This document shows, one piece after another, positions 1 to 5,497 of a stretch of DNA of 7,571 nt. A program made the translations under genes and the position numbers. The stretch is taken from positions 1 to 7,571 of the forward strand of contig JAENIT010000023.1 of the NCBI GenBank assembly GCA_016844365.1, in the 5' to 3' direction. The notes beneath the pieces are model-generated. The model was given only the letters and a program-made list of their open reading frames with translations. It was not told the DNA's origin and ran no database searches. Source of the stretch: Dehalococcoidia bacterium. Lineage in GTDB: Bacteria > Chloroflexota > Dehalococcoidia > SHYD01 > SHYC01. Numbering within the stretch: the stretch's first letter is position 1; each line of letters begins with the position of its first letter.

Positions 1-38
1 CCCCAACCCTCGACCACGGTGGCCGCTAGCCCGACATC

Positions 39-332
39 CTAGTGTGAGTGCAGCAGGCCCTCTTGGAACTCTTCCACCCGGATGGCCGCCAGGGTCATAA
101 TCTCGATGGTGCCGCGCGCGCCCAGCTCCACCGATACTCGCGCAATGGTCTCATTGTCTGGAGCCTCCAGTACGCTGATAAAATCGTAGGGACCTAAAAC
201 CGCGTACTGGGCCACCACCCGGGCGCCCATGTGCTCAATCTCCTCGTTCACTTCGGTGATCCGGAGGGGACGCTCTTTGACCGTCCTCCGGCCCTCGCTG
301 GTTAGCTTACTCAGCATAATGTAGGTGGCCAT
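39..332 (-). CDS. GYD domain-containing protein
   Basis: A 97-residue protein that fits the small single-domain GYD family. The family signature appears as GPYD at residues 47-50, followed by a strand-like FISVLEAPD segment and a helix (ETIARVSVELGARG, about 61-74), then TIEIMTLAAI. This alternation of strands and helices is usual for these ferredoxin-like dimeric proteins, which resemble the AsnC/Lrp effector domain. Their biochemical role is unknown. The ATG start is well supported: AGGGAGGT lies three bases upstream on the minus strand. The length is normal for the family, so the gene looks intact. It stands alone in this window, and the next minus-strand gene, if any, lies beyond position 1. 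The family call is confident. No function is assigned. Confidence 0.88.
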   Translation of the reverse strand: MATYIMLSKLTSEGRRTVKERPLRITEVNEEIEHMGARVVAQYAVLGPYDFISVLEAPDNETIARVSVELGARGTIEIMTLAAIRVEEFQEGLLHSH

Positions 333-339
333 AGTACCT

Positions 340-365
340 CCCTTCGACTGTGCTCAGGACAGGCC
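340..365. repeat. Dispersed intergenic repeat, copy A
   Basis: The stretch contains TTCGACTGTGCTCAGGACA followed by GGCC. The pattern TTCGA-N(5-7)-CTCAGGACA recurs in the window at 5885-5905. Units of this form (TTCGAC...GCTCAGGAC) are familiar as half-sites of dispersed palindromic repeats between genes in many bacterial genomes. Here it lies in the leader of the GYD gene, partly against its ribosome site. Only one arm is present, so no strong hairpin is expected. Confidence 0.4.
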
Positions 366-387
366 TCGCAACTAGTAGGATGCCAGT

Positions 388-416
388 AGCGTACTATTTA
401 CGCTCGCCAGTGTCAA
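388..416 (-). promoter_or_regulatory. Possible sigma70-type promoter for the GYD gene
   Basis: On the minus strand a perfect -35 box, TTGACA (416 to 411), is followed after 17 bases by TACGCT (393 to 388), a weak -10 match. It lies about 55 bases upstream of the GYD start codon. The -35 is convincing and the -10 is not, so this remains a candidate. Confidence 0.35.
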
Positions 417-459
417 ACGGTGTATGCGTTCATTAGTGCTCGCACCAGAATCAAAATGA

Positions 460-690
460 CCCTCTACCGCTGAAAATATTTGCATGATCGAGAGGTGGTT
501 GATATTATTTGCATATAGGCGGGGGTTTCGAAAGTGGCCCAAGATTGTAATACTGCATACGGGCTGCGCGGATGAAGCGAATGTCATGATCGCCGCTATA
601 AGAGAGCGACTCAGAGGCCAATACGTGACAGAGTTTTATGAGGAACGGCGGGCCAATATAAGGAGTGTGCAGGCCCGTAAAGGGGCTTGA
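460..690 (+). pseudogene. Possible DegV C-terminal remnant
   Basis: An open stretch begins after a TGA at 457-459 and ends with TGA at 688-690. The only usual ATG start is at 484 (68 codons) and has no recognisable ribosome site. The middle, KIVILHTGCADEANVMIAAI, followed by RERLRGQYVTEF, resembles the C-terminal lobe of DegV fatty-acid-binding proteins (strand, His, then a helix with conserved E/A positions, then a strand). The expected ending with a GxHxGPG-type motif is absent, and the sequence runs instead into a charged, unlike tail. The N-terminal two-thirds of a DegV protein (about 280 residues) is also missing. I read it as a decayed fragment. It could also be a chance open frame, since a 71-codon frame is open on the opposite strand over 372-587. 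Confidence 0.3.
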
Positions 691-739
691 GCATATCCCT
701 AGTTGGGCTTAGTTAGAAGCTGAGTTCGCTTCCTCTCAC

Positions 740-1663
740 GTGTTTAAGGTTGCGTCTTTAGTGGATGTTGTCGTTATCAAAGTCTATCGTCCTCTTAAAA
801 CTTATATTGTTGAGCGATTCTGGGCGGCCCCTGTTGTAACCCTCACCCAGACCGTCTTCATATCCACTATCCTCTTCCTTACCCTGGTTCTCCGCATTGA
901 GTGGCGGCCAGACAATCTGGCCTTGGTGCTGGCCTTTCTCTTCTTTGTGACGGGCCGCGGGAGCCAGTTCGTGAGGGATTGGACCCCCTTTCTCCTGGTC
1001 CTCCTCTCCTACGACGCTCTCCGGGGCTTCGCCGACAACCTCAACACCAGGGTTGTGACCTGGGAGATCGCTGCTCTGGAGAGGGCCCTATTTGGGACGA
1101 TACCCACTGTGGAGCTCCAGCGCCTGTGGGTCAACATCGGTGAACCCAAGGGACTGGCAGTGCTGGCGATAGTTCTTTACAGCGCCCATTTTTTCATTCC
1201 GGTCATGGTAGGCCTGTGGCTATGGCTGTCCCGACGAGATTACTTTCGCCCCTTCACCGCCTCGATCATGATCCTCTCCTATGCCGGCTTTATAACCTTC
1301 CTCATCATGCCGGTTATGCCCCCCTGGATGGCCATGGACCAGGGCTTTATACCCGCCGAGCGCCTGTCGGTCTTCAGAGCGGAGGAACCTACGGGTATCT
1401 ACGCCCTCCCCACCATCTATCGATTGATCGGCCCTAATCCGGTGGCGGCTTTCCCCTCCCTACACGCTGCCTATCCCTGGCTCGCCTTCCTTTGGATGCG
1501 CCGACTTATGGGATGGCGGGCTATGCCTATGGCCGGGTATTCTCTGGCCGTATGGACGGCCCTGGTTTTCCTGGCCGACCACTACGTAGTGGACATCCTC
1601 GGCGGCCTGGCGTACACTCACATCGTGTACTTTTTTGTGGCGAGGAGGGTGAAAAACCAGTGA
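740..1663 (+). CDS. PAP2 superfamily (Aur1/Ipt1-like) membrane protein
   Basis: A 307-residue polytopic membrane protein. Hydrophobic segments lie at about 31-52, 58-71, 82-92, 138-163, 173-192, 242-255, 264-280 and 286-301. The phosphatase/phosphotransferase motifs are in the C-terminal half: PSLH at 239-242 (catalytic His242 candidate) and HYVVD at 281-285 (His281 as nucleophile, Asp285 supporting it). A PVMPPW segment (191-196) between membrane helices is typical of the Aur1/inositolphosphotransferase branch (PAP2_3) rather than classic PAP2 phosphatases. Such proteins hydrolyse or transfer phospho-head-groups of lipids at the membrane surface. The substrate here is unknown. The GTG start has no clear ribosome site. 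A second GTG at 761, with AAGG about 11 bases before it, is an alternative giving 300 residues. The gene overlaps the next one by GTGA, which suggests co-translation. Confidence 0.85.
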   Translation: MFKVASLVDVVVIKVYRPLKTYIVERFWAAPVVTLTQTVFISTILFLTLVLRIEWRPDNLALVLAFLFFVTGRGSQFVRDWTPFLLVLLSYDALRGFADNLNTRVVTWEIAALERALFGTIPTVELQRLWVNIGEPKGLAVLAIVLYSAHFFIPVMVGLWLWLSRRDYFRPFTASIMILSYAGFITFLIMPVMPPWMAMDQGFIPAERLSVFRAEEPTGIYALPTIYRLIGPNPVAAFPSLHAAYPWLAFLWMRRLMGWRAMPMAGYSLAVWTALVFLADHYVVDILGGLAYTHIVYFFVARRVKNQ

Positions 1664-2115
1664 TCCACGGCGTTTCTATCAAACAATTGACCATCCACGC
1701 CGATGAGCGAGGGATGTTCACTGAGCTGCTTCGAGAGGACGAGGAGGTCTTCACCCGCTTCGGCCAGGCCAACTTCTCGTTGAACTACCCGGGTGTGGTC
1801 CGGGCCTGGCACTGGCACAGCCTCCAGGACGACCTCTGGGTGGTGGTGCGGGGGATGATCAAAGCCGTGCTTTATGATCCCAGAGAGGGATCTCCTACCA
1901 AAGGGGAGGTGCAGGAGGTCTTTATGGGGGAGCAGAACCCTGTTCTAGTGAAAATACCGATTGGCGTGATCCACGGGTACAAGACTATTGGAGTCGATCC
2001 GTCGGCGCTTATTTACTTCGTTACCAAGGCCTACAGTAGAGATGACCCAGATGAGTACCGACTCCCATGGAACACCGGTGAAATCCCCTACGACTGGGAC
2101 ATCACGTTCCGGTGA
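1660..2115 (+). CDS. RmlC-like cupin (dTDP-4-dehydrorhamnose 3,5-epimerase family)
   Basis: The 151-residue protein starts at a GTG sharing bases with the TGA of the PAP2 gene, with AGGAGGG about ten bases upstream. The frame stays open further 5' within the PAP2 gene, but that part is only an overlap. RmlC hallmarks appear in order: DERGMFTE (15-22), the QANFSLN strand (36-42), GVVRAWHWH (45-53) matching the GVxRGxHxQ motif with the catalytic-His position at His51, DPREGSPTKGEV (73-84), the cupin motif IPIGVIHGYK (99-108), and YFVTKAYSRDDPDEYRLPW (119-137). At 151 residues it is shorter than standard RmlC (about 180). RAWH replaces RGLH, and there are no rmlA/B/D neighbours. It therefore probably acts as an epimerase or isomerase on a nucleotide-sugar-like substrate rather than as the housekeeping RmlC. 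Coupling with a lipid phosphotransferase-like protein suggests a cell-envelope role. Confidence 0.82.
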   Translation: MIHGVSIKQLTIHADERGMFTELLREDEEVFTRFGQANFSLNYPGVVRAWHWHSLQDDLWVVVRGMIKAVLYDPREGSPTKGEVQEVFMGEQNPVLVKIPIGVIHGYKTIGVDPSALIYFVTKAYSRDDPDEYRLPWNTGEIPYDWDITFR

Positions 2116-2123
2116 GGCCAGCC

Positions 2124-2612
2124 CTAGAACACTAACCTAAGAGGCCATGGTAATTTAGCAGACCCTCCTCCCGGGCTGGGGCTTACATCCTTCATATCAT
2201 CTATCTCATCTTTCAGATCCTCGATCTCCTGCTGAAGGTCCTCTACCCGCTTAAGGTACCCCTCCATCGCCTTCTCGAATATACCCATAACATATCGCTC
2301 GACGGCAACCTTCTCCTCTTCGCTTGAAGGCTGGTGCGTATCATTCACGTAAGCGCTTACTTGCACTGGTCTGAGCTGTTGGAAAAACCCCTCCCTCTCC
2401 AGTTGCTCTCTTACTTTCCCATAAGTGCTATCAGCCTCCGCAAGTAATTCCTTAACCCTGCTCAGTAGCCGAAGGTCTTTTGCTGCGAACCTTCGGGGTA
2501 TGCCGTTACCCCCTATGGCTTCACGGCTGAGCCCCGACGTAAACTCCATGGTCCACCTTCTTAACGTTGGGACCGGTATCCCCAACTCTCTACTTGCTTG
2601 ACCTATCTTCAT
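2124..2612 (-). CDS. MerR-type HTH protein with coiled-coil tail
   Basis: A 162-residue protein. Residues 1-20 (MKIGQASRELGIPVPTLRRW) form a typical MerR winged helix-turn-helix start, followed by a wing-like part with PRRFAAKDLRLL at 39-50. A linker (about 60-98) leads to a helical segment from 99 and a strongly charged heptad stretch (about 118-142, VEDLQQEIEDLKDEIDDM) that should form a coiled coil. There is no Cys cluster or ligand domain as in metal- or drug-sensing MerR proteins. The layout recalls chromosome- or plasmid-associated MerR/RacA-like proteins. It is the last gene of a minus-strand set behind the replication-initiator-like gene (41-bp gap) and converges on the RmlC-like gene with 8 bp between stops. 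The start ATG has only a weak ribosome site (TTGAGATT). DNA binding is confident; a role in partition or replication control is inferred from context. Confidence 0.78.
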   Translation of the reverse strand: MKIGQASRELGIPVPTLRRWTMEFTSGLSREAIGGNGIPRRFAAKDLRLLSRVKELLAEADSTYGKVREQLEREGFFQQLRPVQVSAYVNDTHQPSSEEEKVAVERYVMGIFEKAMEGYLKRVEDLQQEIEDLKDEIDDMKDVSPSPGGGSAKLPWPLRLVF

Positions 2613-2653
2613 AATCTCAACAACAGTCCCTGTATATGTCTGTAACGCCTCTA

Positions 2654-3580
2654 TTATAGACCTTCCACTTGAGCCGTTTCCATGCCTGCGCCTCCTGAAG
2701 GCACAATGACAAACCTCACTTCGACCTCCTGCCTTAACAGTCCGCTGGCAGTCTTACGGACTACGGATAGGAGTCTCTTTTCCAGCCACTCCTTTTCAGC
2801 GGCGGATGGGACGCCGACTATAATTGTGCCTTCATCGTGGCTTATGTACTTGGTCCTCTGCAACCAGGTGACAAAGCTAGCCCTTGTCATTTTTCTTCTC
2901 AGCTCAACCAGGATTACGGACCAGGGATTATCCTCTTTAATTATTAAGTTATCTGTTTTATGGGAAGTGAGTGTTTGGAATGTTGGTTGTTTATGGATTT
3001 CGTCTACAAGGAGAGGTGTATCACTGCCCCAGGGATCGGGGATCATCTCTACGAGGGAGTGGCAAGAATCCACCCGAGAAGGCTTGTCCTGTTTTTCCTC
3101 TAGGATGGGGGCATCCTTGGTGATATTTGACACCAGGTTACTGGTTGGGGCTTGTCCACGGAATCGAAGGGAGTAAGTAGTAGCTTCGAAGCCCTTGTGG
3201 GAGGAGAAGTTGCGCTTTGTAGTGATAACCCCCTTCGATTCGAGCCCCCTGAGAGCCCGGATAGTGGTTTTTTTGTCCAACTGGGTCCCATAGTCCAGGT
3301 GAACGCCATCTCTCTTAACAATACCGTTGCAGATTTGGTCGAGAGAGATATCGTCACTCTCCTTTTTCCATCCGAAAGTCCGGCGAATTATGTACGTGCA
3401 GACCTTCCATTCTGATGGAGTCAGGAAAGGCATCACATGGTCTATAAGCCCATCGGGGAATATGGTCCCGTTTGGGTTTTCGATACCCTCGAAAAAGAAT
3501 TCTTGCTTAGAAACTCTACGGCTCATAGATCTCAATAAATACTCACAATAATCCGCCCAGAGGTAGCGCGGCTCCAACAT
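2654..3580 (-). CDS. Replication-initiator-like protein: RepO-type winged helix plus DnaA-N-like domain
   Basis: A 308-residue two-domain protein. Residues about 40-140 resemble the N-terminal DNA-binding domain of phage replication protein O: FPDGLIDHVMPFLTPSEWKV, then IIRRTFGWKKESDDISLDQI, then KKTTIRALRGLESKGVI, a winged helix. A polar linker follows (about 145-215). Residues about 219-293 look like the DnaA N-terminal domain: W220, LRRKMTRASFVTWLQRTKYI, GTIIVGVPSAAEKEWLEKRL, then EVEVRFVIV. In DnaA this domain contacts helicase and other partners. The DnaA AAA+ ATPase and DNA-binding domains are absent. The likely role is binding an origin and recruiting the replicative helicase for a mobile replicon. 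No strong ribosome site precedes the ATG at 3580. Another ATG at 3526 (Met19, MSRRVSKQEF) is a possible start. The gene sits 33 bp behind the XRE gene, probably in one transcript. Confidence 0.75.
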   Translation of the reverse strand: MLEPRYLWADYCEYLLRSMSRRVSKQEFFFEGIENPNGTIFPDGLIDHVMPFLTPSEWKVCTYIIRRTFGWKKESDDISLDQICNGIVKRDGVHLDYGTQLDKKTTIRALRGLESKGVITTKRNFSSHKGFEATTYSLRFRGQAPTSNLVSNITKDAPILEEKQDKPSRVDSCHSLVEMIPDPWGSDTPLLVDEIHKQPTFQTLTSHKTDNLIIKEDNPWSVILVELRRKMTRASFVTWLQRTKYISHDEGTIIVGVPSAAEKEWLEKRLLSVVRKTASGLLRQEVEVRFVIVPSGGAGMETAQVEGL

Positions 3581-3613
3581 AAAAGTCCGGATATAGACAG
3601 AAAGAGCAGTTTA

Positions 3614-3985
3614 TTAAAGGCCCGTATCTCTCCAGGGACGAGCTGCTAATCGGACATGGAGACGGAAAAGCTCCTTATCGTGCTCAGGAATAGAGCTATC
3701 CGAGAGGATGTCAGCCAATAGAAGCAGGGTAGGATCGTCGGCTCCCACTTTAGCCAGGGACAAGGGAAGGTGCCCCGCCGTGGCGAGCATTATGTCGCGC
3801 TCGATGGCATTTTGGCATATGGCCGCAGCCACGCCCTTGACAAGGGTCAGGTTGCCGGCGCCCTGCCCCCTTTTCTCTAGGCGATTGATGTAGGCAGGGT
3901 TAACGCTTACGATTCGGGCCAAGGCGTTCTGAGAGAGGCCAGCTCGCTCGCGGTACTTCTTTATCATTTCTCCTAAGTTACCCAT
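3614..3985 (-). CDS. XRE-family HTH transcriptional regulator
   Basis: A 123-residue protein with a Cro/C1-type helix-turn-helix at about residues 4-60. MIKKYRERAGLSQNALARIV, then SVNPAYINRLEKRGQG, is the standard helix 1 to recognition-helix pattern. The C-terminal half (61-123) is helical, with no recognised domain. A start at ATG 3985 is supported by AGAGGT six bases upstream. The promoter on its own side has a perfect TTGACA lying in one arm of an inverted repeat (4061-4099), so autoregulation is likely. It heads the minus-strand set with the replication-initiator-like and MerR genes, the usual place for a repressor controlling a phage or plasmid replication operon. What signal it reads is unknown. 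Confidence 0.85.
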   Translation of the reverse strand: MGNLGEMIKKYRERAGLSQNALARIVSVNPAYINRLEKRGQGAGNLTLVKGVAAAICQNAIERDIMLATAGHLPLSLAKVGADDPTLLLLADILSDSSIPEHDKELFRLHVRLAARPWRDTGL

Positions 3986-4034
3986 AGCGCGACCTCTGAA
4001 GAGTGGGAGATAATGTGCAATGCACCCAGAAAGG

Positions 4035-4065
4035 ATAATAGTATTCTTGCCGCTTGTGTTGTCAA
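4035..4065 (-). promoter_or_regulatory. Promoter for the XRE-initiator-MerR genes
   Basis: On the minus strand a consensus -35 TTGACA (4065 to 4060) precedes either TACTAT after 16 bases (4043 to 4038) or TATTAT after 19 bases (4040 to 4035). It lies about 50 bases upstream of the XRE start codon. The -35 overlaps the left arm of the 10-bp inverted repeat. Confidence 0.6.
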
Positions 4066-4099
4066 TAGGGATCAGGCACCCCCGGCAGCCCCTATTGAC
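4061..4099. promoter_or_regulatory. Inverted-repeat operator between divergent promoters
   Basis: GTCAATAGGG (4061-4070) and CCCTATTGAC (4090-4099) form a perfect 10-bp inverted repeat separated by 19 bases. Each arm supplies the TTGAC of a -35 box pointing outward, one to the left (XRE gene) and one to the right. A protein bound to both arms would block both promoters. The neighbouring XRE protein is the obvious candidate, by inference. Confidence 0.55.
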
Positions 4100-4124
4100 C
4101 GGACGGTAATAGCGCCTTTATAAA
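4095..4124 (+). promoter_or_regulatory. Rightward promoter with no gene behind it
   Basis: On the plus strand TTGACC (4095-4100) is followed after 18 bases by TATAAA (4119-4124), or after 17 by TTATAA. This is a good sigma70-like match whose -35 lies in the right arm of the operator repeat. Transcription would enter 4130-4465, where no credible plus-strand coding frame is seen, and then run antisense into the cytidylate-kinase-like gene. Confidence 0.45.
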
Positions 4125-4192
4125 AGCGTAGCTGCAGAAACCTTACTGAGTTCACGGTAATAACACTCATATTAGTTGACTATCCTGAAATG

Positions 4193-4254
4193 CCCGCGCG
4201 GGAGGCTGCTGGAAATTTCCCATAAGGTAATGGTAGGGTGGCGACCCGCAGCCT
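4193..4254 (+). ncRNA. Possible structured RNA segment
   Basis: The plus strand, downstream of the rightward promoter, can fold as follows: AGGCTGC (4203-4209) pairs with GCAGCCT (4248-4254), closing over a GGAAATTTCC palindrome (4211-4220) and a GGGT-GGCG-ACCC hairpin (4236-4247). CCCGCGCGGG (4193-4202) sits directly upstream. No known RNA family is recognised. It was compared by eye with T-box, SRP RNA and RNase P signatures without a convincing match. Confidence 0.22.
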
Positions 4255-4465
4255 TGAGGAGGGGCTCATTGGGAAGAGGGAAAGGAGCACCTGCTTAAGA
4301 GGAAAGGCATGACCTGCCAGGGGCGCTTAGGGTTGCTCAAGACATCACCCTAAAGGCTTGCTAGGGGCTTAAAAAAACGCCTGGGATGAAGCTAAGGGCT
4401 TGTGGAACCACCATTGGGTATTGAGACCTAGAAGGGGCTTTAGAGGCTTAAATCCCAGTCTACCA

Positions 4466-5104
4466 TTACCAGTAGCCGAGGCGCGCGCCGGCATCGAAAA
4501 TTATTTCGGCCCCAGCCTCTGTGTCTATTCTGGTTGTGGTTAGGGTCAAGTCGTAGAGATGAGGGTCCCGCCAAGCGACTCTGTAGTAGGAGTGGAAGTA
4601 GTCCTCCCGGGTCTTATCATCCTCTCGCATCCGTTTTTCTGCCTCCGCGCGGGGAACTGAGGCTTGTTTCATCACCCTTTCGACTCTCATTTCGAAGGGC
4701 GCACAGACCAAGACCCGTAGGACTGAGGGGAAGTCTTTAAGAACTACCTGGCCGGCGTGGCCTACGATGACGGCGCTGCCACTCTGGGCCATAGCGCGGA
4801 TAACCTCCTCAATCAGGAGCCGGTATACATTTGTGGACAAAGGTGGAACAAGCGGAGCGGTTGTGCCTTCCATGTCCACGTCCCAGGTTACCGGGTACCT
4901 CCCTAGCGTGGCGACCATTCTCTCCAGGAACGAGGGGACCCGCTCCGCCTCCTGGATGGACGCCTCGGAGACTCCCGCCAAGGCCGCGGCTCTGAAAAGG
5001 ATCTCTCGATCCAGGAGCGGCGCCTGTAGTTTCTCCGATACGGCGGTGGCGATCTCGTCCCCCAGGCTACCCATCTCCCTGGCTATGGTTATCAGGTGCG
5101 CCAT
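4466..5104 (-). CDS. Cytidylate kinase-like family protein
   Basis: A 212-residue protein of the cytidylate-kinase-like family (Cytidylate_kin2 type). The N-terminus, LITIAREMGSLGDEIA (4-19), matches the family's ITISRxxGSGGxxIA phosphate-binding start, but Leu14 replaces the usual Gly. Further family features are PLLDREIL (29-36), a helical middle, the strand SAVIVGHAGQVVL (110-122) with LRVLVCAPFEMRVERV (129-144), and the lid-like segment MREDDKTREDYFHSYYRVAW (159-178) followed by YDLTLTTTRID. The family is thought to bind nucleotides, but few members are characterised, and it should not be equated with housekeeping CMP kinase. The start ATG has AAAGGAG six bases upstream. It follows the 97-residue gene by 40 bp on the same strand and appears to be the last gene of this set. 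Confidence 0.82.
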   Translation of the reverse strand: MAHLITIAREMGSLGDEIATAVSEKLQAPLLDREILFRAAALAGVSEASIQEAERVPSFLERMVATLGRYPVTWDVDMEGTTAPLVPPLSTNVYRLLIEEVIRAMAQSGSAVIVGHAGQVVLKDFPSVLRVLVCAPFEMRVERVMKQASVPRAEAEKRMREDDKTREDYFHSYYRVAWRDPHLYDLTLTTTRIDTEAGAEIIFDAGARLGYW

Positions 5105-5144
5105 CTCTCTCTCCTTTCGACGGGAGTAACTCTCTTTCGAGCTG

Positions 5145-5438
5145 TCAGGGCCTTAGGGGCCCCCTAAGGGTGAAGCGAAGGATATCGGGGCCGCATCCGG
5201 TAGCAGTGTGCTTGGTGAACTCCACCGGAGCGGTCCGTCCATCTTGGAATTGGATCAGGCATCCTTCCTGGTAAGGATCATCTAGGGGGTTGATCTCCTG
5301 AGGTGGGGCGGCCCATTCTCGCATCGATATGGTGCCGGAGGAGCCGTCGGCTCGGATCATCAGCGTACAAGAGCCTGTACCCACTGGCAGCCGTTCCTCA
5401 CCTTTGTAAATGTTTACCGTGCCCTTTACTACCGACAT
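5145..5438 (-). CDS. Hypothetical protein, 97 aa, likely beta-rich
   Basis: I do not recognise this family. The 97 residues show alternating short strands: GTVNIY (6-11), GSCTLMIRADGSSGTISM (22-39), GCLIQFQDGRTAPVEFTKHT (59-78) and DILRFTLRG (85-93). This suggests a small beta-sandwich or barrel, with Cys at 24, 60 and 82. There is no signal peptide or membrane segment. The ATG is preceded by AAGGG about eight bases upstream. The final codons (LRGPLRP) are written in a 19-bp near-perfect DNA palindrome that reaches to within three bases of the TGA stop. It is 40 bp before the cytidylate-kinase-like gene and 59 bp after the 125-aa gene, all on the minus strand, so co-transcription is likely. 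Confidence 0.6.
   Translation of the reverse strand: MSVVKGTVNIYKGEERLPVGTGSCTLMIRADGSSGTISMREWAAPPQEINPLDDPYQEGCLIQFQDGRTAPVEFTKHTATGCGPDILRFTLRGPLRP
5151..5169 (-). repeat. 19-bp palindrome at a gene end
   Basis: CCTTAGGGG (5151-5159) and CCCCTAAGG (5161-5169) are perfect 9-bp inverted arms around one central base. In RNA this gives about an 8-bp GC-rich stem with a 3-nt loop. It overlaps the last codons of the 97-aa gene, just before its TGA. No U-run follows, so it is not a classic intrinsic terminator. It may modulate expression or processing between the 97-aa and kinase-like genes. Confidence 0.5.
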
Positions 5439-5497
5439 TTCATCGCCCTTAAAGTAAGCCTGTGTAACTACCTGTAGTGATCCCGCGGGAACTAGGC

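Larger units (their letters stand above)
3986..4465. other. 480-bp non-coding stretch
   Basis: No reading frame in this stretch has both a plausible start and recognisable protein character. It holds the divergent promoters and operator (4035-4124), a perfect palindrome CCCGCGCGGG (4193-4202), a foldable segment (4203-4254), a 7-bp inverted repeat TTAGGGT/ACCCTAA near 4327-4353, and several copies of GGGCTT or GGCTT (4355-4449) including one before a run of seven A. A 14-codon frame (ATG at 4309, TAA at 4351) with AGAGGAAAGG before it has no downstream gene to serve. It may be the site of a lost gene, a small RNA locus or an element origin. Confidence 0.5.

Noticed and set aside
372..587. 71-codon minus-strand frame
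   Set aside because: It has no ribosome site or family resemblance, overlaps the DegV-like fragment, and covers the candidate GYD promoter.
1492..1659. Upstream extension of the RmlC-like frame
   Set aside because: The frame is open, but it overlaps the PAP2 gene's catalytic region and has low-complexity, unlike composition. The GTG at 1660 has a good ribosome site and matches family length.
2682..3176. 164-codon plus-strand frame inside the initiator-like gene
   Set aside because: It is a shadow frame opposite a recognisable two-domain protein.
4230..4254. T-box-like AGGGTGGCGACCCGC sequence
   Set aside because: It differs from the T-box core by an extra base, shows no specifier stem upstream, and has no plus-strand aminoacyl-tRNA or amino-acid gene downstream.
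4309..4353. 14-codon frame with a decent ribosome site
   Set aside because: As a leader peptide it would need a plus-strand gene downstream, and none exists. It is too short to support alone.
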